Shown here: positions 34,573 to 46,000 of the stretch, one piece after another
How the letters are laid out: each line of letters starts with the position of its first letter
How positions within the stretch are numbered: position 1 is the stretch's first letter
Source: Calliopum simillimum
Lineage: Eukaryota; Arthropoda; Insecta; Diptera; Lauxaniidae
Direction of reading: 5' to 3'
Assembly: GCA_951812925.1 (NCBI GenBank)
Contig: OX638368.1
Location: 153,932,492-153,996,491, forward strand
Length of the DNA: 64,000 nt
The notes under the pieces: model-generated
What the model saw: only the letters and a program-made list of their open reading frames with translations
Databases searched by the model: none
Told to the model about the DNA's origin: nothing
Position numbers and translations under genes: made by a program

Positions 34573-36960
34573 GTTTATACGAAGGGCCTAACAAAAGTTG
34601 GCTTAGTAGAGTTAAAAAAACCAGATACAAAATTTTTTGAATTTATAACTTTATTCTTCATCTGTTTGTATTTTTCAACGTAATTGCCATTTATTTTGAT
34701 ACATTTTTGAAGTCGATAAATCCATCTTGAAAAACAGTCTTCAAAATCGGCTTTTTGCAGTTTTACAATTTCATCATTAACCGCATTTATTATCTCCTCA
34801 CTGCTGTTGAAGACTCTCCCTGTCAATTTTTATTTTTTTATTTTTGGAAACAATCAGAAGTCACAAGGCGCTAGGTCTGGGGAATAAAGTGCTGGACGCT
34901 TTTCTTCGACGCCTGAAAGCGCAATAAAATCGGTCGCTTTTTCAGCAGTGTGCGCTGGCGCATTATCGTGATGTAGAAAGCAGCGGCGTAGCTCCTTTTT
35001 TGGCGTTTTCCCAATAAACTTTGTAAAACTTTTGGTAAGCAGGTTTCAGTATACCACTTAGCCGTCTGGTGAACATCATTACTTTTGTTGCTGACTTTTG
35101 TTGCTCTGCTTTAACAGATGGATTTGCACTTTCTGGGCTCCATACCATGGATTGTTTTTTTGGTTTCTGGAACGTACTTGTAAAACCATGCTTCATCACC
35201 TGTTACAATTTTCTTGAAAGTGTTAGACTCCGTACTCGAACCCTTGACTCCGGTTTTCTAATGAAAGGAAAAGTGGTGCTTAAGCGTTTGCGCTATTGGA
35301 CAGGGATAAACTCTCTGAACATGATCGCCATTGTAGATAAATCATTAGACATATTTGCATCATCATTAGCAATACGTACACTAGGGCTGTTCAAAAAAAA
35401 AAAATTTTCGAATTTCCAAGATATACTTTGGCATCACGATCTACATCATGACAGAATATCCCAAAAAATTTTTCAGATTTTTAAATTCATATTTAAAGGT
35501 GGCTCAAAGCAGAAATATATTTTTATTTTTTTTTTTTTAGCATTAATTACAAAATGTTGTCAAACAATTTGAAAAATTTGTTTTAGAGTTATTTAAAAAC
35601 ATTTATTTTGTTTGTTTTTTAATGAACTTTAAAACCTACGTTGTAATTTTGACAAAAAAAAATTTGACACTTCTTAAAAAATGAAAAACTGCTCTAAGAA
35701 GGCGAAATTTTACGGTTTTTCAAAGAAAAAAGTCATCGTGCTTTAAACGAAATGAACATTTTTTAATTTACAAGATTTCATTCAAAAGAGCTCTTAAAAA
35801 CCTTCAAGACCAGACATGTTAAGACATTTTTGGGCCAGCAGGCTCGATGACAGAACGTTTGAAACATAGTAATGCAGCCCTGTGAAAGGCAAAACGCTTT
35901 TTACTCAAGAGGGAGGCATCTTACAAAAAAGTGCCCATGGCATAAAATGCTTAAAATCATCCAAGGAACAAGTGTGAGTTGTTTTTTTTTTTTTTTTGAA
36001 AGTTTATTAGAAATGACGTTAAAAAATTTTTTTTTCTAAAATTAAGTAAAAAAAAAAAAAAACAATTTGCACTTGTTCCTTGGATGATTTTAAGCATTTT
36101 ATGCCATGGGCACTTTTTTGTAAGATGCCTCCCTCTTGAGTAAAAAGCGTTTTGCCTTTCACAGGGCTGCATTACTATGTTTCAAACGTTCTGTCATCGA
36201 GCCTGCTGCCCCAAAAATGTCTTAACATGTCTGGTCTTGAAGGTTTTTAAGAGCTCTTTTGAATGAAATCTTGTAAATTAAAAAATGTTCATTTCGTTTA
36301 AAGCACGATGACTTTTTTCTTTGAAAAACCGTAAAATTTCGCCTTATTAGGGCAGTTTTTCGTTTTTTAAGAAGTGTAAAATTTTTTTTGTCAAAATTAC
36401 AACGTAGGTTTTAAAGTTCATTAAAAAACAAACAAAATGAATGTTTTTAAATTACTCTAAAACAAATTTTTCAAATTGTTTGACAACATTTTGTAATTAA
36501 TGCTAAAAAAAAAATAATAAAAATATATTTCTGCTTTGAGCCACCTTTAAATATGAATTTAAAAATCTGAAAATTTTTTTGGGATATTCTGTCATGATGT
36601 AGATCGTGATGCCAAAGTAAATCTTGGAAATTCGAAAAATTTTTTTTTTTTGAACAGCCCTAACGTACACGTGGCTCTTTTTGAGCATCACTTAAAATTC
36701 TAGGAACACATCGTGCAGATTTCTTCGTAAATCCAAGATCATTTTTTAATATTAACAATACAGTAATGGCATTCCAGACCAGTTCCTTAGCAATGATTTC
36801 CTGGATCAATCTTGGATCTCCGTCAATGTTAGACTTCACCAGCGCTACACTTGCATAATCAGTCGCAGATTTTGAGTGGCCTTCTCGAGATTCGTCCTCC
36901 ACAGAAAAATGACATGTCACGAATCTTCAGAACCACTTCGAAATAGTCAAGAGGGATGGT
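34573..36960 (-). pseudogene. mariner (DD34D) transposase, split by insertion
   Basis: Read on the minus strand from 36955 leftward: WF, a stop, then FSVEDESREGHSKSATDY, DPRLIQEIIAKELVWNA, DLGFTKKSARCVPRILSDAQ. After the 1281-bp insertion it resumes with VRIANDDANMSND, VTGDEAWFYKY (first catalytic Asp), a damaged middle, LHHDNAPAHTAEKATDF (second Asp), YSPDLAPCDF (third Asp, 34 residues later) and the C-terminal WIYRLQKCIKINGNYVEK. The order and the DD34D spacing identify a mariner element. The N-terminal part and 5' inverted repeat are missing at the edge of the left-arm-only block. Stops and frameshifts make it inactive. Confidence 0.9.
35382..36662. mobile_element. hAT-like foldback element inside mariner
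   Basis: Ends are TAGGGCTGTTCAAAAAA and its complement. The flanks ACGTACAC at 35374-35381 and 36663-36670 are a perfect 8-bp target duplication, which with a TAGGG terminus points to the hAT superfamily. The two halves mirror each other for most of the length (TTGGCATCACGATCTACATC, CAACGTAGGTTTTAAAGTTC, GCCCATGGCATAAAATGC). No transposase, so non-autonomous. It interrupts the mariner transposase frame. Confidence 0.93.
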
Positions 36961-38044
36961 GCATTAACTTCAAAGGCTACTCTGTTTGGTTTTAAAACTT
37001 AAGTATACTGTCTTGTTTTATCAGTGTCAAAAATAAATCCCAGATTCTCACAAATGTTTAAGTGTACTGTATTTTATACAAACAAATACTTCAGGTCAGT
37101 GTAAAACGTTTGAACGGAAAAACTACCGTAGAATTTATGATATGGTAACATTCGCAGTTACAACGCATTGAAAACCCAGGATTGTAGTAATTTTCATACA
37201 CTTTCGAGAGGAGAAGAGAGCTTAAGAAAGAATCACATGAAGAGAACAAAAAGCGACTTTTCCACCAAAGTAGCAATGTATAGTGCAGGTACACTACAAT
37301 TATAGTATATGCACTGAACTGAACCGCAGCAAATCATAACCGATTTGTGCAGAATTTGTTTTATCTTCTTTGATATCCAAGATATTAAGATATTTTCACG
37401 CGACACTGCACTGAAGTATTTGATAAATAAAAAACGGGTACATCACATAAGGAAGCTCGATACGAAATGTCTTAAAACTCTCACAAGAGGCTTGTGCATA
37501 TCCCTGATTAAAAACTCGGTTTTGATTTTTTTCTTTTGCATTTCAAATGACAAAATACTCTTTGACGATATTATAAAATCCAATTGATAAGGTAAGGGAA
37601 TGAAATATTGACCACAAATCTTTCTTTTGTAAGTAAAACTCAAAAAATATAAAACTAAACAATTTTATGTCATTCATTAAAGGAAACAACTTACCTTTAT
37701 TCTGATTCAGTTTCAGTTAAATATCTCATCAGGATAAAGAAAAAATATTAAAGAACCGAAAATACTCAAAATGAAGATAAAAAAGTGTATTGTTATATGA
37801 ACTATATTGTCCATATTGCCCACATGTTTATTTGGTACAGAAGTTGCATATAAAAATGTCACTTCTACATTCTTAAAATTTTGTATGACTCCAAGAACGT
37901 CAGATTACACATTCAACCCAAAATTTGCCACGGCGATCTTCTGAGTAAAAGGTATTACATTAAATGCATTTTTTATCTTTTTTTCCTTTGTAGTTTACAA
38001 ATTACAAATAATGACCATCAGACTCGTCTTGAAAACTGCAGCTA
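36961..38044. other. Duplicated non-coding DNA, no gene seen
   Basis: Mirrors 57100-58190. Open frames of 60-97 codons exist on both strands in both copies but none shows a family motif. A TATA-like CTATAAATT occurs in the right copy near 57861 (left copy CTATACATT). Confidence 0.5.
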
Positions 38045-38197
38045 AGGACTGCCCCAGAAAAATTTGATACTTTTATGCCTTAAGATTATGATTTACCTGA
38101 TGACTGTGCAGGCCGAAATATGGGTGCTTTTTTTTCTATATACCATGACGATTACAAAAATATATAACACTTGGTAATCGAACTTCAAACGATAAAG

Positions 38198-39112
38198 ATG
38201 TCTAGCAATCAAGAAAAAAAGCGCAAACTCATTTTGTACACTAACTTGCAAAAACCAAAATTAAAATGATCAGCCATAGCTAAAAAAAACGTGCATCAAA
38301 AATCACTGTCCAAAGGGTTATTTCGAATTATCGAAAGGGTCAACTTATTACGCGAAAAAAGGGTTCAGGTAGAAAAGCCAGTATAGACCCACAGTTGGTG
38401 AAAAAGGTGAAGCGCCTTTTTAAGCAGAGTCCTAACACTTCAGAACGAGATATGGCTGCCAGAGCAGGAACCTCAAAATCATCTTTAAAAAGACTAAAGA
38501 AAAAACTTTCCGGTGAAAAGCAGTTAGAGGCTCAAAAGCGAGCTCGAAAGTTATACCTGACTTAATTTGACTTCTGCATAATGGACGATGAAACAAACGT
38601 TAAGGCAGATTTTAAACAGCTACCAGGACACGAATTTGCGCGGAGAAGGGCCAGGTATAGAGCAAATTTAAAGAAAAGAAAATTACAAAATTTCCAAAGC
38701 AGTACATGGTTTGGTAGGCCATATGCACTTGCGGTCTGAGAAGCAGTTTTTTGTAACACAGGGCACAATTAAGTCGAAAATTTTTATTAATGAATGCCTT
38801 CAAAAACGTCTTTTGCCACTTATTCGTGAGCACGGGGGTACTTTAATGTTCTGGCCTGATTAACGAACCTCTCACTACTCTAGAGCTACCATAGAATGGT
38901 AAAATAGAAATAACGTGAATTTTGATCCCAAAAATGCGAATCCACCTAACTGCCCAGGGCTTCGACCTATTGAGAGATATTGGGCTCTAATGAAATCAGA
39001 ACTTCGGAAGAGTAAAAGTACTGCAAAAAATTTAAAAGATTTCAAAAATAAGTGGCAAAGGTCGTACGGTACTATCGACGAAACAACTGTACAAAACTTA
39101 AGAAAAAAGTAA
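38198..39112 (+). pseudogene. DD37E transposase, inactive, left copy
   Basis: Readable pieces in order: start MSSNQEKKRK; helix-turn-helix TVQRVISNYRKGQLITRKKG; ERDMAARAGTSKSSLKRL; catalytic IMDDET; FWPD; and CPGLRPIERYWALMKSELR. The spacing between FWPD and the Glu of RPIE is 37 residues, the DD37E class of Tc1/mariner transposases. In-frame stops follow YLT, FWPD and IEW, and there are frameshifts in the N-terminal part and after the first Asp. The same three stops are present in the right-arm copy, so they predate the duplication. Confidence 0.9.
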
Positions 39113-39248
39113 AATATTTTTATATAAAATAAATATTTGTTATTAGTGCAAGATTATTTATGTTCGTTATACTACTCATTAATAAATAAAAAAAACAATA
39201 TTTAAAAAAAATTCATTACGTATTTTTTTATTGATGAAAAACAAAGTA

Positions 39249-39345
39249 GAGTAGAACGGGGTAATGTCGTGCAGGGGGTAATGTCGTGCACTGGCTGTTT
39301 TAGCGCATGTCAAAGTTGAGTGCACGACATTGCCCCGTTCTACTC
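39249..39345. mobile_element. 97-bp miniature inverted-repeat element
   Basis: GAGTAGAACGGGGTAATGTC at 39249 and its complement GACATTGCCCCGTTCTACTC ending at 39345, with TA on both sides (39247-39248, 39346-39347). The right-arm copy reads straight through AAAGTAGGTATC, giving the empty site. GGGGTAATGTCGTGCA is also repeated in tandem inside. Confidence 0.93.
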
Positions 39346-39746
39346 TACGTATCAAATTTTTCTGGGGCAGTTCTTAGATTTCCCACCTGAAGAAGATGGT
39401 AAATATATTTGTTTTTGAGGGTTTTTTCTTTGGTGGTCCATATTACGCACACCACGTGTTGGTGAAATAAATTGTTTTTTTATCAAAAACTCTTGCAGTT
39501 AATGAACTAATTTGTGCTTATAAATTATAAATGGTATTCACTTACTTTATATAATTAATGATTTATTTAAAAACACGATGTCTTTAAAGTGAAATAATGA
39601 AATTTACTCTCTAGAAAAAATGAATCACTAAAAATTTTTTTAGAAAATACAACTTCACAGCAACATGCGACCTACCGAACGCTAAAATCGCATTATTATA
39701 AGCTTTATGTATTAGCGTAAAGTTTGAACATGAATAACGGTAAGTC

Positions 39747-40784
39747 CTATGTATGCAGTGAGAAACAACCGTGTGGTTCATATTGGCCACGTAGTCCATA
39801 TTTCGCTCCCTTTCCCTAAATATTGAAGTGCAGCTTACAATCGTTTTTGGGTAAAATGGGTAACTTTTTGCAGAAAGATCTACTTAATACCACCGCAGTC
39901 TGTAAGTCAATAATGCAAAAACGAAAGCTTTAACTCACCATATGAACATGATTATGATAATGGTGCTGTTGTGACTGTGCATAATGCTGCGGTTCTTCGT
40001 ATTGTTGCGTCTGCGCAGCCTGTGCATGCTCTTGCGCAATTCGATTGTAAGGTGCAAAGTGTTTCTGTTCGGCGCGTTGTACCGACTCGATATCTTCCAA
40101 TTCATGAATGAGTTCCGGATGAAAACTATTTTTATCAGCTGCATATTGTACAGAACGTAGCTCATTCTTTGGATCGATATAAGAGAATGCACCGCGTTTA
40201 ACACCAGAGCCATCAGGGACTTCTGTATGTTGACGATCAACATGACCGGGAACGCGCCCTGCAGCGACAGGTTCATATGTTGTGCTATCATATGGCTGCT
40301 GCAAGTGTGAGACATCAGCGTGAACGCATGCACAAATAATGCTTAGTGTGACCTTGAAGATTCATAAATAGGAAGAAATATCATTAATTTGAAAAGTTTA
40401 TTACAATAAGCTTTTGCTGTTATTTTTGTTATGTATGATAATAGTAAAGTAATAGAAGAAAAACAAAAAACCCAAATGACAACATTAAGTAAAACTTATT
40501 TTCGTTTGAAATAAAGGAGAATTACACTTAGATTGAAATTAAATAAAAAATGATAAATATTTTGAAGTTCGTATTCGTTGTATGCTTTTAAAATTTTTAT
40601 GAAGTTTTTTAAGAGAATGTAAAACAAAACTATCCCTTAATTGAGATTCGAATAATTAGTTTATATTTTGACTACATTTTCCATTGTTTTTAAACTTTCC
40701 TAATGTTATATCACTTTTACGAAACTTCATTTAAATTTTTGCTTTCGCTTTTTTGCAACTTACCAGCACTACGAACGTTTTTAT
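39747..40784 (-). pseudogene. R&R-type cuticular protein, left copy, start lost
   Basis: Three exons on the minus strand: 40764-40784, 39939-40352 and 39747-39815, with introns of 411 and 123 nt, both phase 0. Exon 1 should begin ATG but reads ATA at 40782-40784; the mirror copy has ATG, and an in-frame TGA lies upstream, so no AUG start remains for the signal peptide. Otherwise the frame is open: signal-like TFVVLVTLSIICACVHA, then the chitin-binding region DGSGVKRGAFSYIDPKNEL with VQYAADKNSFHP, a His/Gln-rich tail, and GKGAKYGLRGQYEPHG in exon 3 before TAG. R&R proteins bind chitin in the extracellular cuticle. The full motif is kept here while the start is lost, the reverse of the right copy. 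Confidence 0.8.
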
Positions 40785-41052
40785 TTTATTAAATTTTATT
40801 TTAATGTTATTTCAACTATGAGTGTTGTTTTACAAAATCGTGTTACTTTAGCTGAATTCAATGAATTTCTGTGCAATTATTTACCAAACATGTATCTTTT
40901 AAGCCTTATTTTTCATACTGCGGCTTTTGTTATCATTCGCGTTTTCAGTGTAGTTTTTGTTTTTGTTTTTTTTTGCTTTTTCGTCACATTAAAACAAAAT
41001 TGATAACGCACTCTTATTTACGATTATCAATTTATTCAATAGAATCTGTTAA

Positions 41053-42321
41053 CCCATTCCCCCCGCCAGCACTTATTTTTTTTGAGTTTGATGGTGAATT
41101 TTTGTTTGGGGGGTAAAAGAAGGTTCCTGAGTTCAAATCCGGTTAGCTTTTTCAGGGACCAAGCCCCATATTTCCATGGCGCCCTGGTGCCATATGGCAT
41201 CACTGGCGGGAACCTCTTAGCAAAAAATTTACTTTGAGTTTTATTTAAAATTCTATTTTTTACACGTTTACATACATATTTTTTGAATAAAAATGGTAAG
41301 TTAGCATACTAATCCGCGGTAGTGTGATATTTGAAGAAACATCTAACGCATAAATCTACATTGTATCTTATGCATTTGTCTCAGAATTGGTTTTTGCACG
41401 GTCTTTATTTACATCTACTTACGTCGATCACATTCACCAACGTAATGAGCGATTCCATCAAAACGTGAATTTTGATCTATTCGATTAGTTCCTTCCATAC
41501 ATTTATTATATGGTTCGACAGCCTTTAGACTTTAGACCATTATAGCTTCCATTCTGTTCTACAAAAGAGCGTAGCTATCGATTTTAGACCTCTTCCATGT
41601 GAAGTAGAAGCAACTAAAACGTAATTATTATCATTCCACTTTACAATGGCGAGGTAAAATTCCTTGTTTTCTGCAAATTTGATATGCCCTCTTGGTTTTT
41701 TTTTTTTCATGATGTCTTTCCAGGAAGTGGGCAGTTGTGTGGAATGCAATTTTCTCTTATGGTTCCCGTTACATTGTAGCCTAGGCTTTGCAAATAATTT
41801 AAAACTGGGATTCCAGTTAATAAATTATCGAAGTAAAAGTGGAATAGGAGGAACGAACGTCATATAAATTATTTATGAATTGAATTATTGAAATGGAAAT
41901 TAATCTACCTCTAAACTTCTCATAAGCGGTTCCCGCCAGTGATGCCATGACTTAAAATATATTCTGGCCTGTCACTTAGTAAGGAACAACTAATGAAAAA
42001 ATATAAATGCACTTTACTCTTCAATTTGGCATAATTACTTTTTTCAAAATCAAAATACAAATAAATAATTTTTTGCTACTCGCCGACCTCTCGATGAAAT
42101 AATCGATTTTTTCGAATACATTTTCAATGATCACTTCCTCTCCGCTCACGCTTGAAAAGTTGATGGAATATTTAGTCGTGGAATGCATCAAATGATAGAT
42201 CAAACATTTCTATGCACATAAAAAACAACAAGCCTGCGCGAAAAAGTTACAAAATGATTTTGGTGTACATTCGGATAATGCGTTTTAACTGTGCCGTATG
42301 GCATCACTGGCGGGGAATGGG
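41053..42321 (-). mobile_element. piggyBac relic, left copy
   Basis: The ends CCCATTCCCCCCGCCAGC and CTGGCGGGGAATGGG are inverted repeats with TTAA immediately outside both (41049-41052 and 42322-42325), the piggyBac signature. A minus-strand fragment (about 41540-41860) reads LGYNVTGT-type sequence, KKPRGHIKFAENKEFYLA and IVKWNDNNYVLVASTSHG, part of the piggyBac DDE domain. The rest of the transposase is deleted or frameshifted. It sits about 270 bp upstream of the cuticle gene start, and its far end is the breakpoint of the giant inverted repeat. Confidence 0.92.
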
Positions 42322-42325
42322 TTAA

Positions 42326-43079
42326 GAGATAGAGAGGCTTATAATTTGAGAAAAGCTTTAAGCTGCACTGCAAAAAATGGGGCAAGACACACAAACAGAA
42401 TATTAAAAAAAAATATATGTGTACACTAGACTGCTTAATTTTTATTTTATTTTTGCTTTTAAACAGGTTTAATTATTGCAAGAATAGAAAATAATAACTA
42501 TGGTGCCCTTTTAAGCTTAATATCAATATTTCCTTTTGGCGAATCTTACTTCAGTTTTTTATTTTACCACATATTTCCAAAATGTTTTGCGTACCTCTTA
42601 TAAAAGAGAAAACTTAGACGAATGGGTCTAAAACCATTGGATAGAGGATGCAATTTTTCATAAAAAATAACACTATAATTTTTTTCATGAAGATGTCACT
42701 TCATTTTTTTTTTTTTAGTTTTCATAGTTTAGGACTATTTTAAAAATTAAGAAAAAATATGTATATTTTATAATAAAAAAGATCAGGGGTTATCTTCTCT
42801 TTCAAGTTTTTTCTCTGCTTTTAATCCATTAACTGCGTCGGCTAGTTATAAAATGTATCCAACAAATCTTACGACTCGTTTTTTTTCAGCGGCTTAAAAA
42901 CTTATTAGCAAGTTTTTTATAAAAAATGCATTCTCCTTCATATGGTATTCGTCACATTTGTCCAAATTTTCTCTTTCTCAAGATATACCTACACTAAACT
43001 GTTTAGAAAAGTACTCTTACCATATAAGTCATACTAAAAACAAAGAAGAAGATGTGCAACCAGTTAATATTAATATTGG
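42326..43079. other. Start of the spacer, no gene seen
   Basis: Unique DNA inside the inverted duplication, unrelated to the sequence just left of the right arm. AT-rich, no motif. Confidence 0.6.
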
Positions 43080-46000
43080 TGGCTCTCCTTGCACCTGATT
43101 AGAGTTTCTGTTTACTATTCTTAGTATCTGCGTAAAAATTTGTTGAATTATTTCAAAAATGCTTTCAAAATAGCATTTTGAAACTTTTACTTATATATAG
43201 GTCGCCTTCTTGTCCGAGTTCACAAAGTTTTTGCCTAAAGCTTGTAGTTAATATCCTTAGCATTTACGTCTATTTTGGGTGCGTTATCATGAGTAATGCT
43301 CATAAAATTGCGTTTTGAATTTATTTTTTGTATGGGCTGTAAGCGTGTCCGTTGACTGATTTCGCTAATTTTTAATCCAATGAGCTAATTTTTATGATAA
43401 AGGCAGTGTACCAAATTTTATCCAACTATCTTGCTTGGCTTTCCCGTAAAAAATATTTCCACGCACAGACATACACCCAGCCAGCCAGACAGAGGTGACG
43501 CTGATGAGGAATATATATACTTTTGTATACCTGCCACTCCTCCTTCTCTGCGTTACGAACGAAAGGACAAAAAGAATATACGCTGAGTGTAGGGCATAAC
43601 TAGTAAGGGTGTTACTTTTGGCCTGGCCAAACAATAAACACCCTACACTGCAGTATTTTGAAAATTGTGCTTGCACGTGAGATGCTACGACCACATCTCC
43701 GCGTTCTCAGTATTTGAGTGAAATTTGAATCTTTTATCTCAAAAAAACGCTTTCAGTATAATATTATGAATCTTTTGCTTATGTGAATGGTGCCTTGCAC
43801 TTTTTTCCGAGTTCGCCTAGCTTATGCTCAAAGTTTGAGCTTACCGTCCCTAATATTACGAGTATGTACATTAGAGCGCCCACAAGATATATGAAATGTG
43901 CAAAGTTGTGAATTTGTTTGCTCCCCGTCCATTTCCTGAAATTAGAGGTCAAAAAAATATGATCTCAAAAAAAAAAAATTTGGAATCGGTAGTGGAAAAA
44001 ACCCAGCCGGTTTTCGATCAAAGGTCGAAAAATTGACTAACAAATGGGAAGTCGCTTTGACTGCCCATTACTTCAAAACTGTTAATTTTTTCATAATATT
44101 TTCAAGTTCAACTTTTGTAGAGCATGACTAGGTCAACATTATCTTCCCAAAAAGTTTTGGTCCAAAAATTAAATTTGTTGTTGTTTCGGTACAGAAACTT
44201 CAATTTATTAAGAAAATTTTCATGACTTTTTTTCTATAAATTGTTTTTTTGTAATTTTTAAAGGGCGGAATATTTGTTCTGGAATCCTTATATTGCATGG
44301 GATTAAATGTTAATTAATTCAACAAAAAAAAATTATTTAAAAATATTAAGTTTTAAGGTATGGAGCCGGTCTCAATATTGGAAAAAAATTAGTATTCTAA
44401 TCTTTTTTCTATAAATCGCTACTTTCTTGGATGCAACAAAATGCATTTGTAGTTGGTATTAAATGCATCATTTAGAACTGCTTTTTGCCTTCAAAATGAG
44501 CTATGAAATGGGTTTGTGCAACTTTTTTTCAAAAAGTTATGATCATTTTAAAATGACATCATGATATTTAAAAACCATGTATGGATTTTCTATAGCAATT
44601 GCCATATTACTATATCTTTTATAATGTTATTTTAAAATGGTCATAACTTATTAAAGAAAAATTATACAGGACCATTCTGTAACTTATTTTGAAGAAAAAA
44701 ACAGTACTAATTGACGCATTTAATAAAACAGACCAAAACGATTTTGTGTGTGTTCTACACAACGTCAAAAATCGTGTTTTTTGAACATTAGGGGTGAGAT
44801 ATCTCACAAACCATAAGTGATACAGCAATTTTGCGTCCAATTTCGAATTTAGCATTAATAACTACATCTTAAATTACCATTTTGGTTTTGGTTTATAGTC
44901 GTTTTTTTAAATACTGATTTTCGACCTCATTTTAAAAACCATGCCATGAACCGATTTTGAAAACTTTTTTTTCTTATTCAGTAAATACTCAGGTGCAATT
45001 TCACATCTTTGTGCAGTTTTTGACACCTTGATTGAAATTTTTTCCTGAGCTGCGTGCTCGAAATTTGAAATTTTCGATTATCTCTGCTGGAACAGCCCAA
45101 AAATGCAGTAAAACGAAAATAAATGCTATTTTTGTATTCAGCAATCCCAAATTAGTTTAGGAAATATTACTACTAAAATGGTTTCTTACCAAATTAAAAA
45201 TTAAGAAGAAAAAATAAAAAAATAAATTTTTTTTCTTAACTTTGAAACGGGCTCCATTTCGTAAAAACTTTTATTTTTTAGTTATTTTTCTTTTAAATTA
45301 ATCAACATTAAATTTCCTACAACATGAAAATTCCAAAACAAATATACCACTCTTTGAAAGTTACAAAAAACCAATTTATAGAAAAAAAGTCATGTAAATT
45401 TTCTTAAAAAATTGAAGTTTTTGTACCGAAACAACAACAAATTTAATTTTTGGACCAAAATTTTTTAAGAAGATAATGTTGACCTAGTCATGTTCTACAA
45501 AAGTTGTCTTGAAAATATTATGAAAAAATTAACAGTTTTGAAGTAACGGGCAGTCAAAGCGACTTCCCTTTTTTAGTCAATTTTTCGACCTTTGATCGAA
45601 AACCGGATGGGTTTTTTCCACTACCGATTCCAAATTTTTTTTTGAGATCTTATTTTTTTGACCTCTAATTTCAGGAAATGGGAGCAAGCAAATCAGAATT
45701 TTGCACATATGGGCGCTCTAATGTACATTTTGGTTGCATTGTCGTGATAAATACTCATAAAGTTTTATTTTGAATATATTTTTTTGTATGGGCGGTAGGC
45801 GTGTCCGTTTACCAATTTCGTTCATTTTTAGTCCCATGAGCTAACTTTTACAACAAAGCAACTGTAGCAAATTTCAACGAATTATCTCATTTAGTTTACT
45901 CGTGAAAAATATTTCCACGCACAGATAAACACACAGTTAAAGGCAGGACGTGAAATAATTCTCCGAGTTCACAAAGTATTTTTTTAGAGCATGCATTTAT

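Larger units (their letters stand above)
32626..36960. other. 4.3-kb block present only in the left arm
   Basis: The right arm reads continuously through TGTATTGATGCATTAAC (around 58180-58195), while the left arm departs after ATTGAT at 32625 and rejoins at GCATTAAC at 36961. The block holds a degenerate segment (33160-33670), dispersed repeat (33860-34560) and a mariner truncated exactly at the right edge. It is either an insertion into the left arm or a deletion from the right arm; the truncation of mariner at the edge favours insertion. Confidence 0.85.
38045..39374 (+). mobile_element. Tc1-like DD37E transposon, left copy
   Basis: Inverted termini AGGACTGCCCCAGAAAAATT (38045) and AATTTTTCTGGGGCAGTTCT (ending 39374) are flanked by TA on both sides, the Tc1/mariner target duplication. 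It encloses a dead transposase and a later 97-bp miniature element at 39249-39345. Confidence 0.9.
30357..42325. repeat. Left arm of a giant inverted duplication
   Basis: This interval is repeated in reverse orientation at 52953-64000. Mirror-paired landmarks are: CCCAGATGCAAATTTTTGTT (30360) with the window end; the hairpin at 30630 with 63667; the open exon 32332-32532 with 58280-58480; the DD37E transposon 38045-39374 with 55899-57100; the cuticle gene 39747-40784 with 54508-55525; and piggyBac 41053-42321 with 52957-54238. The 201-nt exon differs at four positions by direct comparison. Homology continues up to the right edge of the window, so the outer limit of the arm is not seen. The inner limit is the TTAA at 42322-42325. 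Confidence 0.95.

Noticed and set aside
39935..40333. Second long frame over the cuticle gene, also at 54963-55337
   Set aside because: It is a shadow frame of the R&R protein exon; composition and motif support the other frame.
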